DNA from: Hypericum androsaemum
Taxonomy: Eukaryota > Streptophyta > Magnoliopsida > Malpighiales > Hypericaceae
DNA length: 64,000 nt
Assembly (NCBI GenBank): GCA_963995505.1
Contig: OZ023189.1
Coordinates: forward strand, 2,493,155-2,557,154
Direction of reading: 5' to 3'
The translations under genes were made by a program, and so were the position numbers. Shown here one piece after another: positions 24,901 to 33,437 of the stretch (its first letter is position 1; each line of letters begins with the position of its first letter). The notes beneath the pieces are model-generated. The model was given only the letters and a program-made list of their open reading frames with translations. It did not search any database and had not been told where the DNA came from.

Positions 24901-27900
24901 CTAAGTCAGCTCCTTGCTTTTCTTCATCTCGTCCTAGCTCCACTTATTCATGAACCGCTCCAAGTACCTGCCAAAATACACGACAAACAGTAAAAATCCA
25001 ATCGAGACTCAAAAACATAAAACAAACAAAAGACTCAATAGGACAAGACCAAAACGGACCAAAACATGATTAAATATGATCAAATCATACAACAAACGCA
25101 TGAGTATTTACACACTCATCACATGCGCACATGGAGAATCAAGAAGAATCAGCCTATTTAGGCCGTGCATCTACTTGTTTTGGACGTGCAGCTAGTAGTT
25201 ATTCTATTAGATATTATTTGCTTATATTATTCCTTATTTAGATGAATAAGTTCGGCCAGAATCTCTTTAGAATAGGAAAGTGAGTTTTGGCCAGCCTTAA
25301 ACTCCTTAGTTGGAGTTAGTTTCGTTTAGGAAAGTTGTAAGACATATGGAGCCTATATAAAGAGGCGTCCCCCTTCAATAAACACACAACAATTCGGAAA
25401 TTACTTAGCATTGGCTAATTGAGAGTTTTGATACTCGTTTGTTCTTGCTTAGGCTGGTGAGTCGTCTTGGCTAGAATTTATCTTTCACTTATCAAGCGGA
25501 TCATCCATCCCCGCTCGTGGCGTGATACGACCTTAGGTCAAGGTTCAGAAGCTCTTGCAGCGGGTTAAGGTTCAATTTCGTGCCTTAGTTCTTGTGAGTT
25601 CTTGTGAGTTGTGATCTGTTCCATTCTAAAGTAACAAACGGTCCGAGTTGTGAATCTTTTCCGCGGAGATTCACAACTCGGACCGTGATTAAACTAGAAC
25701 AGTCGTTGTCTTCCATTTTCCGCTTACTGCTGGAGCAATCAAACCGAGGTATGGTGTTCATAAGCAGAATTGCATGTCATCGTGTTCATCTTGACCACCG
25801 GTAAATTCAATGACTTGCGCGCCTGCGTATTTTTATTGATTGCAGATTGGAAGGGAAAGGACTTTCCATTTAGCAAAGGATGCAGCTTTTATCGCTTGCA
25901 AGTTACAAATGGAACCAGGCAAATCATGTAATTGATCCCTTCTTGCTTGCTTCCCTTTTTTGCATTTGCACTAACGTCTGTAGTGAGCCTCCAAGTCACT
26001 CCTGTTCTTCCAACTGCATCAACGACCCTTGAAAGTTTAAGAAACTCGAACAGGAACTAGCCTGCCGGTTTTCAGTCCAAACTTTAAGATTAGGAAATAA
26101 CTTTTTGAACTGTTTCGTCCCTGCTTTCGTTATAATTTTCAAAAGCTGCAACACACCATACCATAACAATGGAGACTTTGTGTGTGCAATGGTTAAACGA
26201 ATCCTTGTTCGGACTAACAGAATAGTCATCTATGCATTTTTTAAGCTCGGAGAAGTAAAAGGATTAATCTTTTCTTCTTTTGCAAATATGCTGTAAAATT
26301 CTAGTTTTATACAAAGAGATGAAGAACTGATCTGCCTTTTTGACATATAGTTATGCACGAGACAGCGTGGAGCAAGCAGTTAAGCCCGGAGAAGCAGCCT
26401 TGGTATGCTTAATTGCCTTCATTTTCTTATGGGATAAGTACCATTTGAATCCTGTGGTTTACACGGATTTTGCGATATGATCTTGAGGTTTAGAAACGAT
26501 TTTTTTGGCAGTTGTGGTTTCACTTTTTTGCTTTACAGGCTCGGGAGCCTCCACGAGCTAAAAATCAGCTCCGAACCTAGAAATGACACAGTTTTAAGGT
26601 GATGTGGCATGCCACATCAGACTTTTTTTACCGATTGACAACGTGAGTTGGCACAACTTAAATATCATTTTTAATCCCTTATCTTTTTCTAAATTTTCAA
26701 ATTCCCCCTTTCTTCTTCTTCTTCCCCTCCTCCCCTCTTCGTATTCTTCTTCTTCTTCCCCCTCTCTCTCCTCTTCGTGTGCGTGAACTCCCGATCCTTC
26801 CCCCGAGGAGCGCCACGAACCAGGTGGGGACCACCAGGCCGATGTCCAACTCGCTCATGTAAAGGAGCCCCCGGTCCCGCCTCATCGCCACGTGGTAACG
26901 GCGGCTATCGTCGGCATCGAGAGCGACATCAGCTCGAGGACCACAGCCCGGAGCTTCATCAGCTCGAGGACCACCTCTAACCCTCCTTTCCTCTGTAATA
27001 AAAACACGACAGTAAGAAGAAGAAGCCTTTTCAAAATCCCCAGAAGAATCCAAGCAGCCAATTCCTCTATGGCCGGCGCCGCCACCACCGACTCTGACAA
27101 CCGATTAACGGAAATCCACAAGTTCGAGTCCACCAAGAGAGGAGTCAAGGGCCTGGTCGCCGCCCGGATCACCTCCCTCCCGCCAATCTTCGTCCACCCG
27201 CCCGGCTTCCTGGCCGACACAGGTCCAGATCTCCCGGTCGGCGCTGCGATACCGGCGGTGGACCTCTCCGGTGGGACGAGGGAGGAGATCCCGACGGAGG
27301 TGGCGCGGGCTTGTCGTGAGGTGGGGTTGTTCCAGGTGGTGAACCACGGGGTGCCCTTGGAGGTGATGGAGAGGACGGTCGGAGCGGTGAAGGGGTTCCA
27401 TGAGATGGACGCCGAGGAGAAGGCCCGTTTCTACGGGAGGGAGATGGCCTCCGGCGTTTCGTTTATCTCCAACGTTGATTTGTTCCATTCTAAAGCCGCC
27501 AGCTGGAGGTATTATTTATCTCTTGCGCTTGTTCAATTGCAAATAAATTAGAAATTATAAAAAGATAAGGGATTAAAAATGATATTTAAGTCATGCCAAA
27601 TCATGTTGCCAATCGGTAAAAATAAATCTGACGTGGCATGCCACATCACCTTAAAACGGGTCATTTCTAGGTTTGGAGCTGATTTTTGACTCGGTGAGGC
27701 TCCCGAGCCTCTAACGCACAAAACGTAAAATCACAACTACCAAAAAAGTTGTTTATAAATCTCAGAATCATATCGCAAAATCTGTATAAACCACATGACT
27801 CAAATAATACTTATCCTTTTTCTTATTAGTGCATCTTTCTTCCCCTTCGTCGTTCGTATATTTCTGCATAGAGGAAAAAAAAAACTACATGATGAGATAT

Positions 27901-28400
27901 GCACTACCATGATCACTTCAAGGGTTCACAAATCTTGAAAAATTTCTATGTAATGGTTGTGAAACAGCTGAGTGAACACATTACCCCTTCGTGAACTTAA
28001 ATAATGTCAATCATGTTTTATAACTTCCGGCTATGCGCTCGCCATATTTACAAGTGCGACTTAATTGGTCGGATTCATGTTGGCTCCAATTAGGAAGATG
28101 GCTCTTAGAATAACGTTCTTTCATTCCACAAGGTTCGAATTCAAAACTATGGTTTAAGGTAATCGAGTCATTCATCATTCGAATCGAGTCATATTTATCA
28201 GGCTAAACTACTCTATAACAGCTTCCCCTGTCCTTACAAGCATAGAAACTGCTACTGCTAGTGATCTCGCAAACCGATACTTATTATGATCAATTTTGTC
28301 TGCAAGAAATCGCTGATCCATTGTTCTTTTTCTGCTGATACAGGTTGTCATCCGAAGAGTAACATGGCTTATTCAACAGTTCCCTCAGTTGACAGACTGA
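3871..28400 (+). CDS. NTF2/SnoaL-like domain protein, five exons, giant introns
   Basis: Exons read from splice sites are 3871-4182, 4429-4543, 25846-25927, 26351-26402 and 28344-28400. Phases 0, 1, 2 and 0 join into one 205-codon frame. The product has a SnoaL/NTF2-like fold ([49 protein letters not shown]) and ends near [11 protein letters not shown]. Plant relatives are usually plastid proteins with a transit peptide and no firmly known reaction. Here the transit peptide is missing: the only in-frame ATG (3871) lies inside the TRIM 3' LTR, and the native sequence after that LTR has no ATG before the domain. Intron 2 carries a 21-kb retrotransposon block and intron 4 a Pack-MULE. The coding parts look intact, but expression is unproven; it could be a pseudogene. 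A broken paralogue lies at 40.1-41.5 kb. Confidence 0.72.
4575..5151 (-). repeat. LTR of the left palindrome arm
   Basis: This matches 25122-25673 plus 14823-14852 in reverse complement. The outer edge is clear (TGAATC on plus, GATTCA on minus). The inner edge is placed at a TGACATGCAC that follows a purine-rich stretch and overlaps the pol stop; this inner limit is uncertain because no direct LTR pair exists. Confidence 0.75.
5149..9934 (-). pseudogene. gypsy gag-pol, left arm, broken in two places
   Basis: Gag begins at 9934 ([14 protein letters not shown]). It has a retrotransposon gag domain, a CCHC knuckle ([14 protein letters not shown]) and an aspartic protease ([12 protein letters not shown]) before a stop at 8129. 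Pol continues as reverse transcriptase (YFDDILIYS near 7430), RNase H ([13 protein letters not shown]), and integrase with its zinc-binding head ([19 protein letters not shown]) and core ([24 protein letters not shown]). It ends with a tail including [12 protein letters not shown]. Relative to the right arm, a Trp codon became the stop at 8129, and two bases are missing near 7534, shifting the frame after TKYGLYE. The arm keeps the full gag start but cannot make one polyprotein. Confidence 0.93.
9935..10670. other. palindrome centre (leader / loop / leader)
   Basis: Positions 9998-10119 are repeated inverted at 10540-10672. Between them is an unpaired loop of about 420 bp with a CT-rich tract at 10320-10400 and short tandem duplications (agaacatacaagtatc twice at 10523-10556; a roughly 35-bp A-rich unit twice at 10452-10516). 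There is no LTR, no primer site and no ORF of interest. Confidence 0.8.
10671..14825 (+). CDS. gypsy gag-pol, right arm, open frame but gag N-terminus deleted
   Basis: One uninterrupted 1384-codon frame covers the end of gag, the CCHC knuckle ([14 protein letters not shown]), protease ([10 protein letters not shown]), reverse transcriptase ([11 protein letters not shown]), RNase H and integrase ([10 protein letters not shown]), and ends EAEWEA. The first residues ([12 protein letters not shown]) are not gag. About 720 bp of leader plus gag N-terminus present in the left arm are missing here, replaced by about 30 bp of filler copied from nearby. The ATG is therefore an accident of the deletion. 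Frame-disrupting changes of the left arm are absent, so the two arms are broken in complementary ways. Neither arm has its own 5' LTR, so independent mobility is unlikely. Confidence 0.9.
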   Translation: MKFKTKLKTRIMIRADIDEDREVTMARFLNGLNPEIQDKVELQHYVELEDMVHMATKIEKQLKRGEGRTKATSNSTWKPNYQKKFDKPQAAKVEHKSESSQANSQRKVEVTPARNRDIKCFKCQGRGHISSQCPNKQAMVIKESGEIETEEEDSEHESMPSLEDVSEEEYQAAERLTLVSRRALNVQVKEENDVAQRENIFHTRCYVKDKVCSVIIDGGSCANVASTTMVEKLGLLTGKHPKPYKLQWLNDSGEVRVMKQVLVTFRIGNYEDAVLCDVVPMQAGHLLLGRPWQFDRKVHHDGYTNKYSFILKKRVITLAPLSPSQVCEDQRLLQQESDEQRERDKKKKNERREEAEKRIRKTAIGEEKIEKTKEAGKTEVKTAKERKNESWKKSYYVGTSDIKQACFEKKPMILLRYREALLNTNELEPHVPRTVVSLLQDYKDVFPDELPPGLPPIRGIEHQIDFVPGAAIPNRPAYRSNPEETKELEKQVNELLEKGYVRESMSPCAVPVLLVPKKDKTWRMCVDCRAVNNITVKYRHPIPRLDDMLDELHGSCVFSKIDLKSGYHQIRMKEGDEWKTAFKTKYGLYEWMVMPFGLSNAPTTFMRLMNHVLRPFIGKFVVVYFDDILIYSKSMEDHLEHLKSVLDALREDQLFANLKKCTFCTDKLVFLGFVVGANGIQVDEEKIRAIREWPSPTSVANVRSFHGLASFYRRFVKDFSSIAAPITEVIKKNVSFTWGEAQEKAFQLLKGKLTNAPLLVLPNFSKTFEIECDASGVGIGAVLMQEGRPIAYFSEKLSGASLNYPTYDKELYALVRALETWQHYLWPKEFVIHTDHESLKHLKGQHKLNKRHARWVEFIETFPYVIRYKQGKENVVADALSRRYSLISTLDAKLLGFEHIKEMYVDDVDFGELFRSTERSAFGKFFRNEGYLFRENKLCVPNCSMRELLIQEAHGGGLMGHFGIAKTLAMLQDHFFWPHMKRDVERVCGRCITCKQAKSKVKPHGLYTPLPIPSEPWIDISMDFVLGLPRTKRGRDSIFVVVDRFSKMAHFIPCHKTDDASNIADLFFREVVRLHGMPRTIISDRDAKFLSYFWKTLWCKLGTKLLFSTTCHPQTDGQTEVVNRTLSTLLRALIKHNIKTWEDCLPHVEFAYNRSVHSATQFSPFELVYGFNPLTPLDLSPLPSSEHVNLDGKKKAEFVKQLHEKARMNIEKRTEHYARQANKGRHKVVFEPGDWVWLHMRKERFPVQRRSKLLPRGDGPFQVLERINDNAYKLDLPGEYSVSASFNVADLSPFDVGDDLRTNPFQEEGTDMSKPTDAPTIKLVDSKQVQVPIGPMTRARARKLQSDFNGLMEEVWAQSSAWRTKDVQEAQGRPMHVLEAEWEA
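14853..16480 (-). repeat. Athila 3' LTR
   Basis: 1628 bp. It is the downstream LTR in the minus-strand reading of the element. It is preceded on that strand by a G-rich polypurine tract (AAGTGTGGGGGTG). Confidence 0.95.
16481..17959 (-). other. non-coding 3' region of the Athila element with conserved box pair
   Basis: There is no env-like ORF. Two related boxes are present on the minus strand: one just after gag-pol near 17842-17884 (cattgaggacaatgtg, then AAGTGTGGGGG) and one at 16483-16520 (gcttgaggacaagcaa, then CAAGTGTGGGGG) beside the LTR. Similar hairpin-like GAGGACAA boxes followed by GTGTGGGGG occur in many plant Athila/Tat elements. A T/C-rich tract occupies 17110-17235. Confidence 0.75.
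17960..23377 (-). CDS. Athila-type Gag-Pol polyprotein, intact
   Basis: The frame has 1805 codons starting [12 protein letters not shown] and has no internal stop. Gag covers about residues 1-350, including a short cysteine-histidine motif ([13 protein letters not shown]). A Lys/Glu-rich and Pro-rich linker lies around 490-560. The protease shows [12 protein letters not shown], and LLLGRPFL about 75 residues later. The reverse transcriptase shows CIDYRKLN and the catalytic [10 protein letters not shown]. RNase H shows [14 protein letters not shown]. Integrase has the HFGAS...HCDRC zinc head and the catalytic core GIDFMGP, SDGGSHF and [10 protein letters not shown]. The C-terminus ([19 protein letters not shown]) is typical for the Athila/Tat group. 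The near-identical LTRs and open frame suggest a possibly active autonomous copy. Confidence 0.95.
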   Translation of the reverse strand: MPRTRSAGLDPDTNALPEVDIKILERRIRRERRDQSRSMAQNQDDNDEATQALYDATLEATQALAGAPRRRTLLESSVPTWNGNPNGLQQPPIGAHSFQIPAAIVGLLQNSVQFYGLPSEDPQDHLSRFEDICNIMKFHGIDDDVLKLRLFHFSLKDRARVWYNKLKGETIRSWTDLAHAFLRKFFSMAKSAKLLQEINTFVQRDGESIYEAWERFTNLQGAFPQHGISQENLMKIFYNGLDGPSRDHIDASSQGVFLRNTADEATRLMEEMAEVNGMWPKERARIPHRGATRGILEVDSNTKLEAKLEALTRRFEDLAKSKEKIAAVQDVCELCKEKHPTNDCPVLEEIQAVADRQPGGLGYSNQSQPNFSRFGRQSYNTGTQQEPRKPYVGDQVKIMGDKIDQLVGDQVNVFAKIDQLVGVVQQSIQQQSITVQRMDRCEVRQQEIETFLKGQATQLKKMEIELGNLAAANTRRPIGSLPSNTEANPRGDVKAVTLRSGKEIEGASTTSKEKEKVKEKEKEEELVQPIEEEEFYVPPPPRIPPPPFPQRLKKKPMEDKRFIGFIEKMKGIQISVSFLEMLDQMPHYAKFLKGLLTNKKKWDKEETISLTVNCSSLISKDLPAKLKDPGSFTIPCFIGDVEFPKCLCDLGASINLMPLTIFRQLGLGDLKPTEMRLQLADQTVKRPHGIAEDVLVKFEQFYVPADFVVLDFDPDKNCPLLLGRPFLNTSRALIDVNGGKLTLRVGEETIEYQMAKAMQHHRDDEDCLRIDTMPDEMLYSEEQWSWSLTEEEEAETLEQVHEVEEAEENEEVDKEEEKLELAFYKGAPTLPSTVKAPAVELKELPPHLRYAFLREGGRLPIIISNKLTLEQEEQVLTLVTKRIKAMGWQISDIHGISSDIVMHRINMEEGSKPRADRQRRLNPNMREVVKKEVIKLLDAGIIYPISDSEWVSPVQCVPKKGGMTVQTNEEGELISTRVVTGWRVCIDYRKLNTATRKDHFPLPFIDQMLERIAGHAYYCFLDGYCGYNQVLIYPGDQDKTTFTCPFGTFAYRRMPFGLCNAPATFQRCMMAIFWGMNEDIMEVFMDDFSVFGDSFECCLHNLDRVLKRCEEKKLVLNWEKCHFMVEEGIVLGHKISKAGIEVDRAKTEAIEKMQPPTMVKGIRAFLGHAGFYRRFIKKFSSIAKPLTNLLNKDVTFEFDDSCLSAFRTLQEALVTAPIITSPSWDLPFELMCDASNDVLGCVLGQRKEGRLHVIYYASRVLAGAQLNYTTTEKELLAVVYACDKFRPYLLGSKVIIYTDHAALRYLFAKQDAKPRLIRWILLLQEFDLVIKDKKGTENVVADHLSRLEYNDGMEKEGRILEYFPDEALFYVQAVAPPWYADFANYLVSEVMPEDLSYPQRKKFLSDVRFYVWDEPYLFRRCVDGLLRRCIPDEEIPSILQECHGSVYAGHFGASRTASRVLECGFYWPTIFKDARAFTEHCDRCQRTGNISRRDEMPQSGILEVELFDVWGIDFMGPFPPSKSNKYIIVGVDYVSKWVEAWATPTNDAKVVLRFLKQLFARFGVPRAIISDGGSHFCNQPFATLLRRYGVTHKVATPYHPQTSGQVEVSNRELKKILEKTVSSARKDWSGKLDDALWAYRTAFKTPIGTTPYRLVYGKACHLPVELEHRAFWAIKTLNYDYKLAGERRVLQLQELEELRSNAFESARLYKDTTKKRHDAHIGAKDFRVGQQVLLYNSRLKLFPGKLKSRWSGPFEIVNAAPHGAIEVKNLEGQTFKVNGQRCKLYLGSKMERAREVQTLLPPSAP
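23474..23490 (-). other. Athila primer-binding site
   Basis: On the minus strand, TGGCGCCGTCGACACGG follows the LTR after three bases. TGGCGCC is the start of the tRNA-Asp-type primer site usual in Athila-like elements; the match to Asp further along is imperfect. Confidence 0.75.
23494..25121 (-). repeat. Athila 5' LTR
   Basis: 1628 bp, the upstream LTR in the minus-strand reading, next to the primer site. It would carry the element promoter. Confidence 0.95.
25122..25673 (+). repeat. main part of the LTR of the right palindrome arm
   Basis: The LTR starts near 14823 and is split by the Athila insertion. It repeats 4575-5131 in reverse complement with few differences and ends AGATTCA at 25673. 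Confidence 0.85.
25638..25686 (+). repeat. perfect 19-bp hairpin at the outer end of the right LTR
   Basis: Stem 25638-25656 pairs perfectly with 25668-25686 around an 11-base loop (ttttccgcgga). The left LTR lacks the second stem arm: after GATTCA it goes straight into host sequence. The extra 12 bases at 25674-25685 (caactcggaccg) look like a short copy made from the LTR itself. Confidence 0.85.
26431..27817. mobile_element. Pack-MULE carrying a dioxygenase exon
   Basis: Inverted terminal repeats of about 265 bp (26431-26697 and 27550-27817; outer sequence GGATAAGTA on both) enclose an unrelated, GC-rich coding segment. Perfect 9-bp duplications TTTTCTTAT lie at 26422-26430 and 27818-27826. 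Nine-base duplications and long inverted repeats are hallmarks of Mutator-like elements. The paralogous intron at about 40552-40570 shows the same site with a single TTTTCTTAT and no element. No transposase is present, so it is non-autonomous. Confidence 0.93.
27069..27508 (+). pseudogene. captured exon 1 of a 2-oxoglutarate/Fe(II) dioxygenase (ACC oxidase homologue type)
   Basis: The frame from [11 protein letters not shown] encodes the N-terminal DIOX_N part: [44 protein letters not shown] and a closing [13 protein letters not shown]. It ends at a natural splice donor (AG/gtatta at 27509). This matches the first exon of plant ACC-oxidase-homologue dioxygenases. The iron-binding HxD...H and the 2-oxoglutarate-binding RxS belong to later exons and are absent, so no active enzyme can be made. 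A pyrimidine-rich 5' leader (about 26700-26780) was captured too. The segment lies wholly inside the Pack-MULE and is much richer in G+C than its surroundings. The frame is undamaged, so capture or selection may be recent. Confidence 0.88.
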
Positions 28401-29071
28401 TTCTGAAGAAAATTAGTAGAAATATATTTGTATAGCGTTACTTAAAGTAAAGGGTATATAAAGATTAGCTATATATTGCTTTATTTGAAATTTATATAGA
28501 TGCGATTGTAGATAGGAAAACGTTCTAACTTATAGCGAAAATACAGAACATGAAATCATGATTATTGTTGGAATAAGCTTCGATTAAGCCAATACGTTTC
28601 CGAGTAAAAACGTTTCCAAGTTGTTGCTCTAATTTTCGGGTAAAAATGCTTTTTTATATATCTTCATGGTGGTCACTTGGGTGGTCGCCCTGTCTTTAAA
28701 TTTATAAAAATTTCAGATCATACACAAACTTTTTTTCAATCACCCTCTTTTTTAGGTTTGGTAAATTTAGCGTCACCAAAAATAAAAGAATAAAAAAGAT
28801 TAGTCATTTGTCATCTGCCCCTAATTTTGAGAAAATTCAACCCATCTTCTTAGTGACACAGAGAACCCGTTACATAAAGGGAGAAAAAGAATGCAGCATT
28901 CAAAATCAGAAGGCAAATTAAAATTATATAGTCAAACTAAACCTCCAATATCTCAAATCTAACCAAGCAACAAAACATTAACCCTTAATAAAATGGAGAA
29001 TAAGCTTCCGAGTTGCTACGTCTCTCAAGATGAAATCAAAGCTCGGATCATTTTAACTAGAGATCTATCTA
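28401..29071. other. spacer between the NTF2-like gene and RPL3 remnant (duplicated)
   Basis: There is no gene. The stretch is alignable by eye with 41470-42150 (for example ataagcttcgatta and cgtttccgagta in both), so it belongs to the segmental duplication. Confidence 0.7.
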
Positions 29072-29272
29072 TCAAGCCTTGAGCCGTCCAAAGAACTTGG
29101 CTTTCTCCTGGATAGTTTGGAACCGACCATGGCCGAACTTGGAGGATGTGTCGATGAACTTGAGCTTAACTTCCTCCAGAGCAAGCCTCGATGTCTGATT
29201 CAACAGCGACTGCCTCAACATCATAACGCGCTTCTTCGGCCCTACGCAGCAACCCTTGATCATCAGATAATC
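29072..29272 (-). pseudogene. RPL3: RPL3 pseudogene, last exon remnant
   Basis: This encodes the C-terminal 66 residues of ribosomal protein uL3 ([14 protein letters not shown] ... [12 protein letters not shown], stop), nearly the same as the intact copy at 42153-42355. Homology stops at 29272 in the middle of the exon, where Helitron-composite sequence starts. The rest of this copy resumes at 36223-38079. The frame continues into the inserted DNA to 29386, giving a 104-codon chimeric ORF with a PP2C-derived start. Confidence 0.9.
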
Positions 29273-29279
29273 CTCGGGA

Positions 29280-29800
29280 GTGAGGCAGTCCATGTCCACC
29301 CACCCGCGCTCCTCCGAAACGACGACGTGCACTCTGTCCTCCCGTGCCCTCCCTTGCACCCACTGGAAAATCTCGCCCTTTACCAACCCAAACGATCGGT
29401 CATCGGTCCCGGAGCCTCAACGGAGTTGCCCTGCCTCCTCGGGAGAATTCTCTTGAACCCGTGGGAAAAGCTCCTCCGCAGAAAGCCGTCGCCGAAGACG
29501 GGCTTATCGAGTGGGCCCGACATGAAGCCGCGGTCCAACGGGGCTGAGGAGAAGGAGGTAGAGCTCTCGAAAGTGGACGACCGTCGTTGGTCCAAGCGAA
29601 GGGGTCGGCTGTGGAGAGAGGGGTGGAGGCGTTGGCGCTCACGGAGGCGCCGGAGATGCTAAAGGCGGAGGAGGTAGCAGGTTCCTCGGAGTTGATGTAG
29701 AGGAAGGAGTGGCCGAGATTGCAAAAAAGAAGCAGAAGAGGAGCAACAATGGAGGACACAAGGGAGGAGGTGTTAAGAGAAATGAAGAACAAGGCTTAAA
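29280..29800 (-). pseudogene. captured PP2C (POLTERGEIST-like) fragment, left copy
   Basis: In mixed frames the minus strand reads LGHSFLYINSEEPATSSAF, SISGASVSANASTPLST, FESSTSFSSAPLDRGFMSGPLD, RRSFSHGFKRIL, and then [20 protein letters not shown]. These are the N-terminal landmarks of POLTERGEIST-like protein phosphatases 2C in the right order. Frame changes break it, and it stops before the catalytic metal-binding motifs. It is repeated inverted at 31701-32091 and 34588-34690. Confidence 0.75.
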
Positions 29801-30085
29801 GAAGACGATGTGGTCGAGGAAGCAAAAGAATCAAAGGAGCCAGAGAAAATTTATTGTTTCAGTACGGATGGACTTTTGAATTTTATTTACATATTTCTTA
29901 TTTAGGTGGGTCATGGGCCAAATCTGTTGGTTTTCTATTTTTCTTTTAAAGCCCACTTTTGGCTTGCTTTAGATGGCAGTAGATGATATAAGTAAGCGAT
30001 GACAAAACAAGCAGAGATTATGGTATTTAATTAGTCGTAATTACATAAACAATGTTGCGATTATATAATTCTGACTGATAAAGAA

Positions 30086-30106
30086 GCACGCGCGATGCGA
30101 GTACTA
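30086..30106 (-). other. Helitron 3' hairpin, left inverted copy
   Basis: The stem agcacgcgc/gcgagtact (7 of 9 pairs) has a 3-base loop. On the minus strand it is followed by TCTTTA and then TCAG|T where the right copy has CTAG|T. Confidence 0.65.
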
Positions 30107-30159
30107 TTTTGTTTTAAAACTTGTAAAACATATCGTTTATTAATTTTCTTTTTTTAACT

Positions 30160-30480
30160 GTACATGAATAAGATACTCTCTTACATATTTAATTACATTA
30201 TTTTTTTAATTTATCTAAGATGTCGTAAGAATTTCTTTGTACATGACATTTTTTGTAAACGTTCCAACTTTATCAGCAACATTACCTCTCTTGACACCCT
30301 AGTGTTTTTGCTTGAAACACCTTTTGAAAGGACAACGTACAACTGCCATGATTTAAGACATGCTCAAGTAGTTAAATATTTGTGTTTTCAATTGTTTGTT
30401 CTTGTGCTTTGTTGAACGTGAATGCAAAATACATACATACCAGAAACTGCTTGTGTATCATCTTATACGACATCTCAAAA
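30160..30480 (-). pseudogene. Helitron helicase C-terminal fragment, left copy
   Basis: This is the reverse-complement copy of 35760-36031, with the same degenerate helicase reading. It lies next to the inverted hairpin at 30086-30106. Confidence 0.7.
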
Positions 30481-30588
30481 TTCTCTGGTTGGTTCAATGA
30501 CATCATATGGATGAATGCTCTCTTACCATTCCACTGAGGATCACTACATCGATTTAAATAGGCGAAAAGGGAAATATATATATTTGTG

Positions 30589-31065
30589 ATGGCCGGAGCT
30601 CACTTCCATTTTCCTTCTCTGTCTCCCTTGTGGGCCCCATCACCGTCTCCATCCATAGGACCCATGTCCACGACCACGTCGACAACGTCCTCGTTATCTG
30701 TCCGTCAGTTTGCTCTGTCGTCAAGCAACATCGGCGCCTAGGGCGTGGAGTTCAGCCCACCGCTCATCTACATGGTTGTCGTTGTAGTGGCGGCCTTCCT
30801 ACTGGTCACCTATTCCTACCTCCTCATCCTCCTTATCTATCGGTTCCGCCGGTGGTGCTGTCGACGTCGGCGCCGTAGGTTTTAGCTGCCATCATACTCC
30901 ACCACGTTCTCCAATCTGGACTCGCCTCCCCTCCCGTTCGACTATTCCTCCCCTGACGGGCCCGCTGATTTCCACGTGTACTCCCCCTACGGGTTCGATA
31001 ACTCCATCATCAAGATGATCCCTCTCTTCCTCTACAATCTATCTTTGAATGACGTCGTTCTGTGA
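30589..31065 (+). pseudogene. captured ATL RING-H2 ligase fragment, left copy
   Basis: One frame with two in-frame stops reads MAGAHFHFPSLS, then a membrane segment FSPPLIYMVVVVVAAFLLV, an Arg-rich stretch, and YSPYGFDNSIIKMIPLF, the GLD-type region that precedes the RING in ATL ubiquitin ligases. The RING-H2 cysteines and histidines are missing. The same fragment is present inverted at about 35185-35690. Confidence 0.75.
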
Positions 31066-31700
31066 AATTGTGCCATGTGGCTAAGACGACGGCGGGGACC
31101 TTCCTGAAAATTTTCTAGAATATATTTTTCAAGGCTCTCTTAAAATAAGTTAAAGATTATATCAATGTGTAGTATAAATAGAAATTGATATTAAAAAAAG
31201 TAATTAATTTTGGATGATAGTTCAAGCATGAAAGTTTAAATGTTGAACAATTTAAAAATACTATTAGCCCACATTGTCTAACCATAAATAAAAAACGATT
31301 ATTTCTATCAATATTTATTTTACTTATAATACTTGAATTCATAAATGAAAATTCACATCGAAAGATATATATTTATCACTTTCTCATACCACATGGGAAC
31401 CCATGCAAGCAATAAACCATCGGAATTATATAATCGCAACATTGTTTATGTAATTACGACTAATTAAATACCATAATCTCTGCTTGTTTTTTCATCGCTT
31501 ACTTATATCATCTACTGCCATCTAAAGCAAGCCAAAAGTGGGCTTTAAAAAAAAAAGAAAACCAACAGATTTGACCCATGGCCCACCTAAATAAGAAATA
31601 TGTAAATAAAATTCAAAAGTCCATCCGTACTGAAACTATAAATTTTCTCTGGCTTCTTTTGATTCTTTTGCTTCCTCGACCACATCGTCTTTTTTAAGCC

Positions 31701-32091
31701 TTGTTCTTCATTTCTCTTAACACCTCCCTTGTGTCCTCCATTGTTGCTCCTCTTCTGCTTCTTTTTTGCCAGTATTGCAATCTCGGCCACTCCTTCTACA
31801 TCAACCCCGAGGAACCTGCTACCTCCTCCGCCTTTAGCATCTCCGGTGCCTCGGTGAGCGCCAACGCCTCCACCCCTCTCTCCACAGCCGACCCCTTCGC
31901 TTGGACCAACGATGGTCATCCACTTTCGAGAGCTCTACCTCATTCTCCTCAGCCCCGTTGGACCGCGGCTTCATGTCGGGCCCACTCGATAGGCCCGTCT
32001 TCGGCGACGGCTTTCTGCGGAGGAGCTTTTCCCACGAGTTCAAGAGAATTCTCCCAAGGAGGCAGGGCAACTCCGTTGAGGCTCTGGAACC
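31701..32091 (+). pseudogene. captured PP2C fragment, inverted copy
   Basis: Reverse-complement copy of 29410-29800. The phrase FESSTSFSSAPLDRGFMSGP is readable here in one frame. The copia element is inserted at its end; the PP2C sequence resumes at 34588. Confidence 0.75.
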
Positions 32092-33017
32092 CGTTATGAA
32101 TTCAACAACTAGAGAACAAGATCGCACAAAGAACACGGAACAAGAGAATTACGTGGTTCGGCCTAGTGCCTACGTCCACGGTGAGAAAGGAGAAATTTTA
32201 TTGATGGATCCGAGTCACAAAACTATGCAAAACCTTAAGGTAACATGCCTTTATATAGAGGCAAACCCTTGTACATCAAGTAAGCTATCTAGGTCAAATT
32301 AAGAGTCCAAAAGCTAGTCCAAATAAAATAGAAAATAAGTCCACAAATTATTTCTTCTTTAATTTCTCTACATCTCTAACAATCTCCACCTTGGCGAGAA
32401 ATCATCCTGTGGACAAACCATAAAGCTCCATCCGAACTTTAACAAACTCCATCTTGATGAAATACCGCCACATGAAGAACCATGAGAACTTGAGAAACCA
32501 AACCGACTCTATCAGCTCCACCTTGACTATAGATACACCGCCATCAATAATACCATCTCAACTTTCTCACCACCTTTTTCCGTTCAATCACATGGAGCTC
32601 AAGCTTCTGAGCTTGCTTGGCGTCTTCTCTCCAATCTCCATCGAACTCCAACTAGCAAGTCCACATGCTGAAGCAAACTTGTGACCAATAGATGCGCTCT
32701 CTATTTTCCGGTCAATCCCATACTCCGCAACCTCGAACTGCTTCTCTGCTGGACCTTCTTACCTCATACCAATGCTACATGCCATAGCATACAAAGGACA
32801 ACCTTTTGTTCTACCAAGTAGAATCCTTGACATGCCACGAACTCCACCGTTCGACTTTGAGTGAGATACCCGATTCGTCCGTAGTGCTACCAACGGCTTT
32901 GCATTCCCCATGCAAAATCTACCCAACTCCTTTGACGTGCACGTCTCTTTAGACAACCATAGTGGAAACTTGATAACTTTGTCTCTGCGAATCCCAACTC
33001 CACTCAAACCATTCATG

Positions 33018-33434
33018 TCAAGCTTTCGCTCCATCACACAAAGAGCTTTTCTCCCCTCTATCGGAACCCAACGATGTGACTCCATCTACAACCGTGTTCC
33101 CCACTAACCTATAGGTGTTCCTAGCATTCCTTTCACCCTTCATCACCACCACATCATCCTTCTCCACCTCCATTAGCCCGCCTACAACATTATAGTTGTA
33201 CCCATTATAATTCAAGGCTCCTAACGAGATCAAATTCCTCTCTAACTTCGGAACATGCCTAACCCCACACAATTTTCTCTCAACACCATCCCGTATCTTG
33301 ATTTGGATATCACCTATGCCAGCAATTCTGCAAGTAGAACCATCACCCATAGTCACCATACCTGAATCAACGAACTTGTCGGTGTCGAACCACCCTCTCT
33401 TGGGCGTCATGTGGAAAGAGCAAGCGCTATCCAA
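33018..33434 (-). pseudogene. copia aspartic protease remnant
   Basis: The protein begins MDSACSFHMTPKRGWF, the Asp-Ser active-site region of copia proteases, and continues with MVTMGDGSTCRIAGIGDIQI and VPKLERNLISLG before running into a pre-integrase remnant. The canonical triad DSGC/A-S is partly kept (LDSACSFHM). No reverse transcriptase follows. Confidence 0.8.
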
Positions 33435-33437
33435 AAT

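Larger units (their letters stand above)
14853..25121 (-). mobile_element. complete Athila-type Ty3/gypsy retrotransposon nested in the right LTR
   Basis: The element is 10,269 bp, begins TGACGTACGC and ends ACTCATCA on plus, and is flanked by perfect 5-bp duplications CATGC (14848-14852 and 25122-25126). LTRs are 1628 bp each (14853-16480 and 23494-25121), equal in length, with only about six substitutions seen by eye, so the insertion is recent. On the minus strand the order is LTR, primer site, gag-pol, a 1.5-kb non-coding stretch, purine tract, LTR. The left-arm LTR shows the uninterrupted target (gatgcatgcgcacatg). Confidence 0.96.
4575..25673. mobile_element. head-to-head palindromic Ty3/gypsy element in intron 2
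   Basis: The left arm runs on the minus strand from about 10119 down to 4575 (leader, gag, pol, LTR). The right arm runs on the plus strand from 10540 to 14852 and resumes at 25122-25673 (leader, truncated gag, pol, LTR). The interruption is the Athila element. The arms are near-identical inverted copies that meet at their 5' leaders, with no LTR or primer site in the centre. Both outer ends are the same LTR edge (...AGATTCA). The sequence TGAT lies at both host junctions (4570-4573 and 25686-25689) and may be a target duplication. A normal element would have direct LTRs at each end. The lineage is Ty3/gypsy, chromovirus-like, possibly CRM; no chromodomain was seen. Confidence 0.88.
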
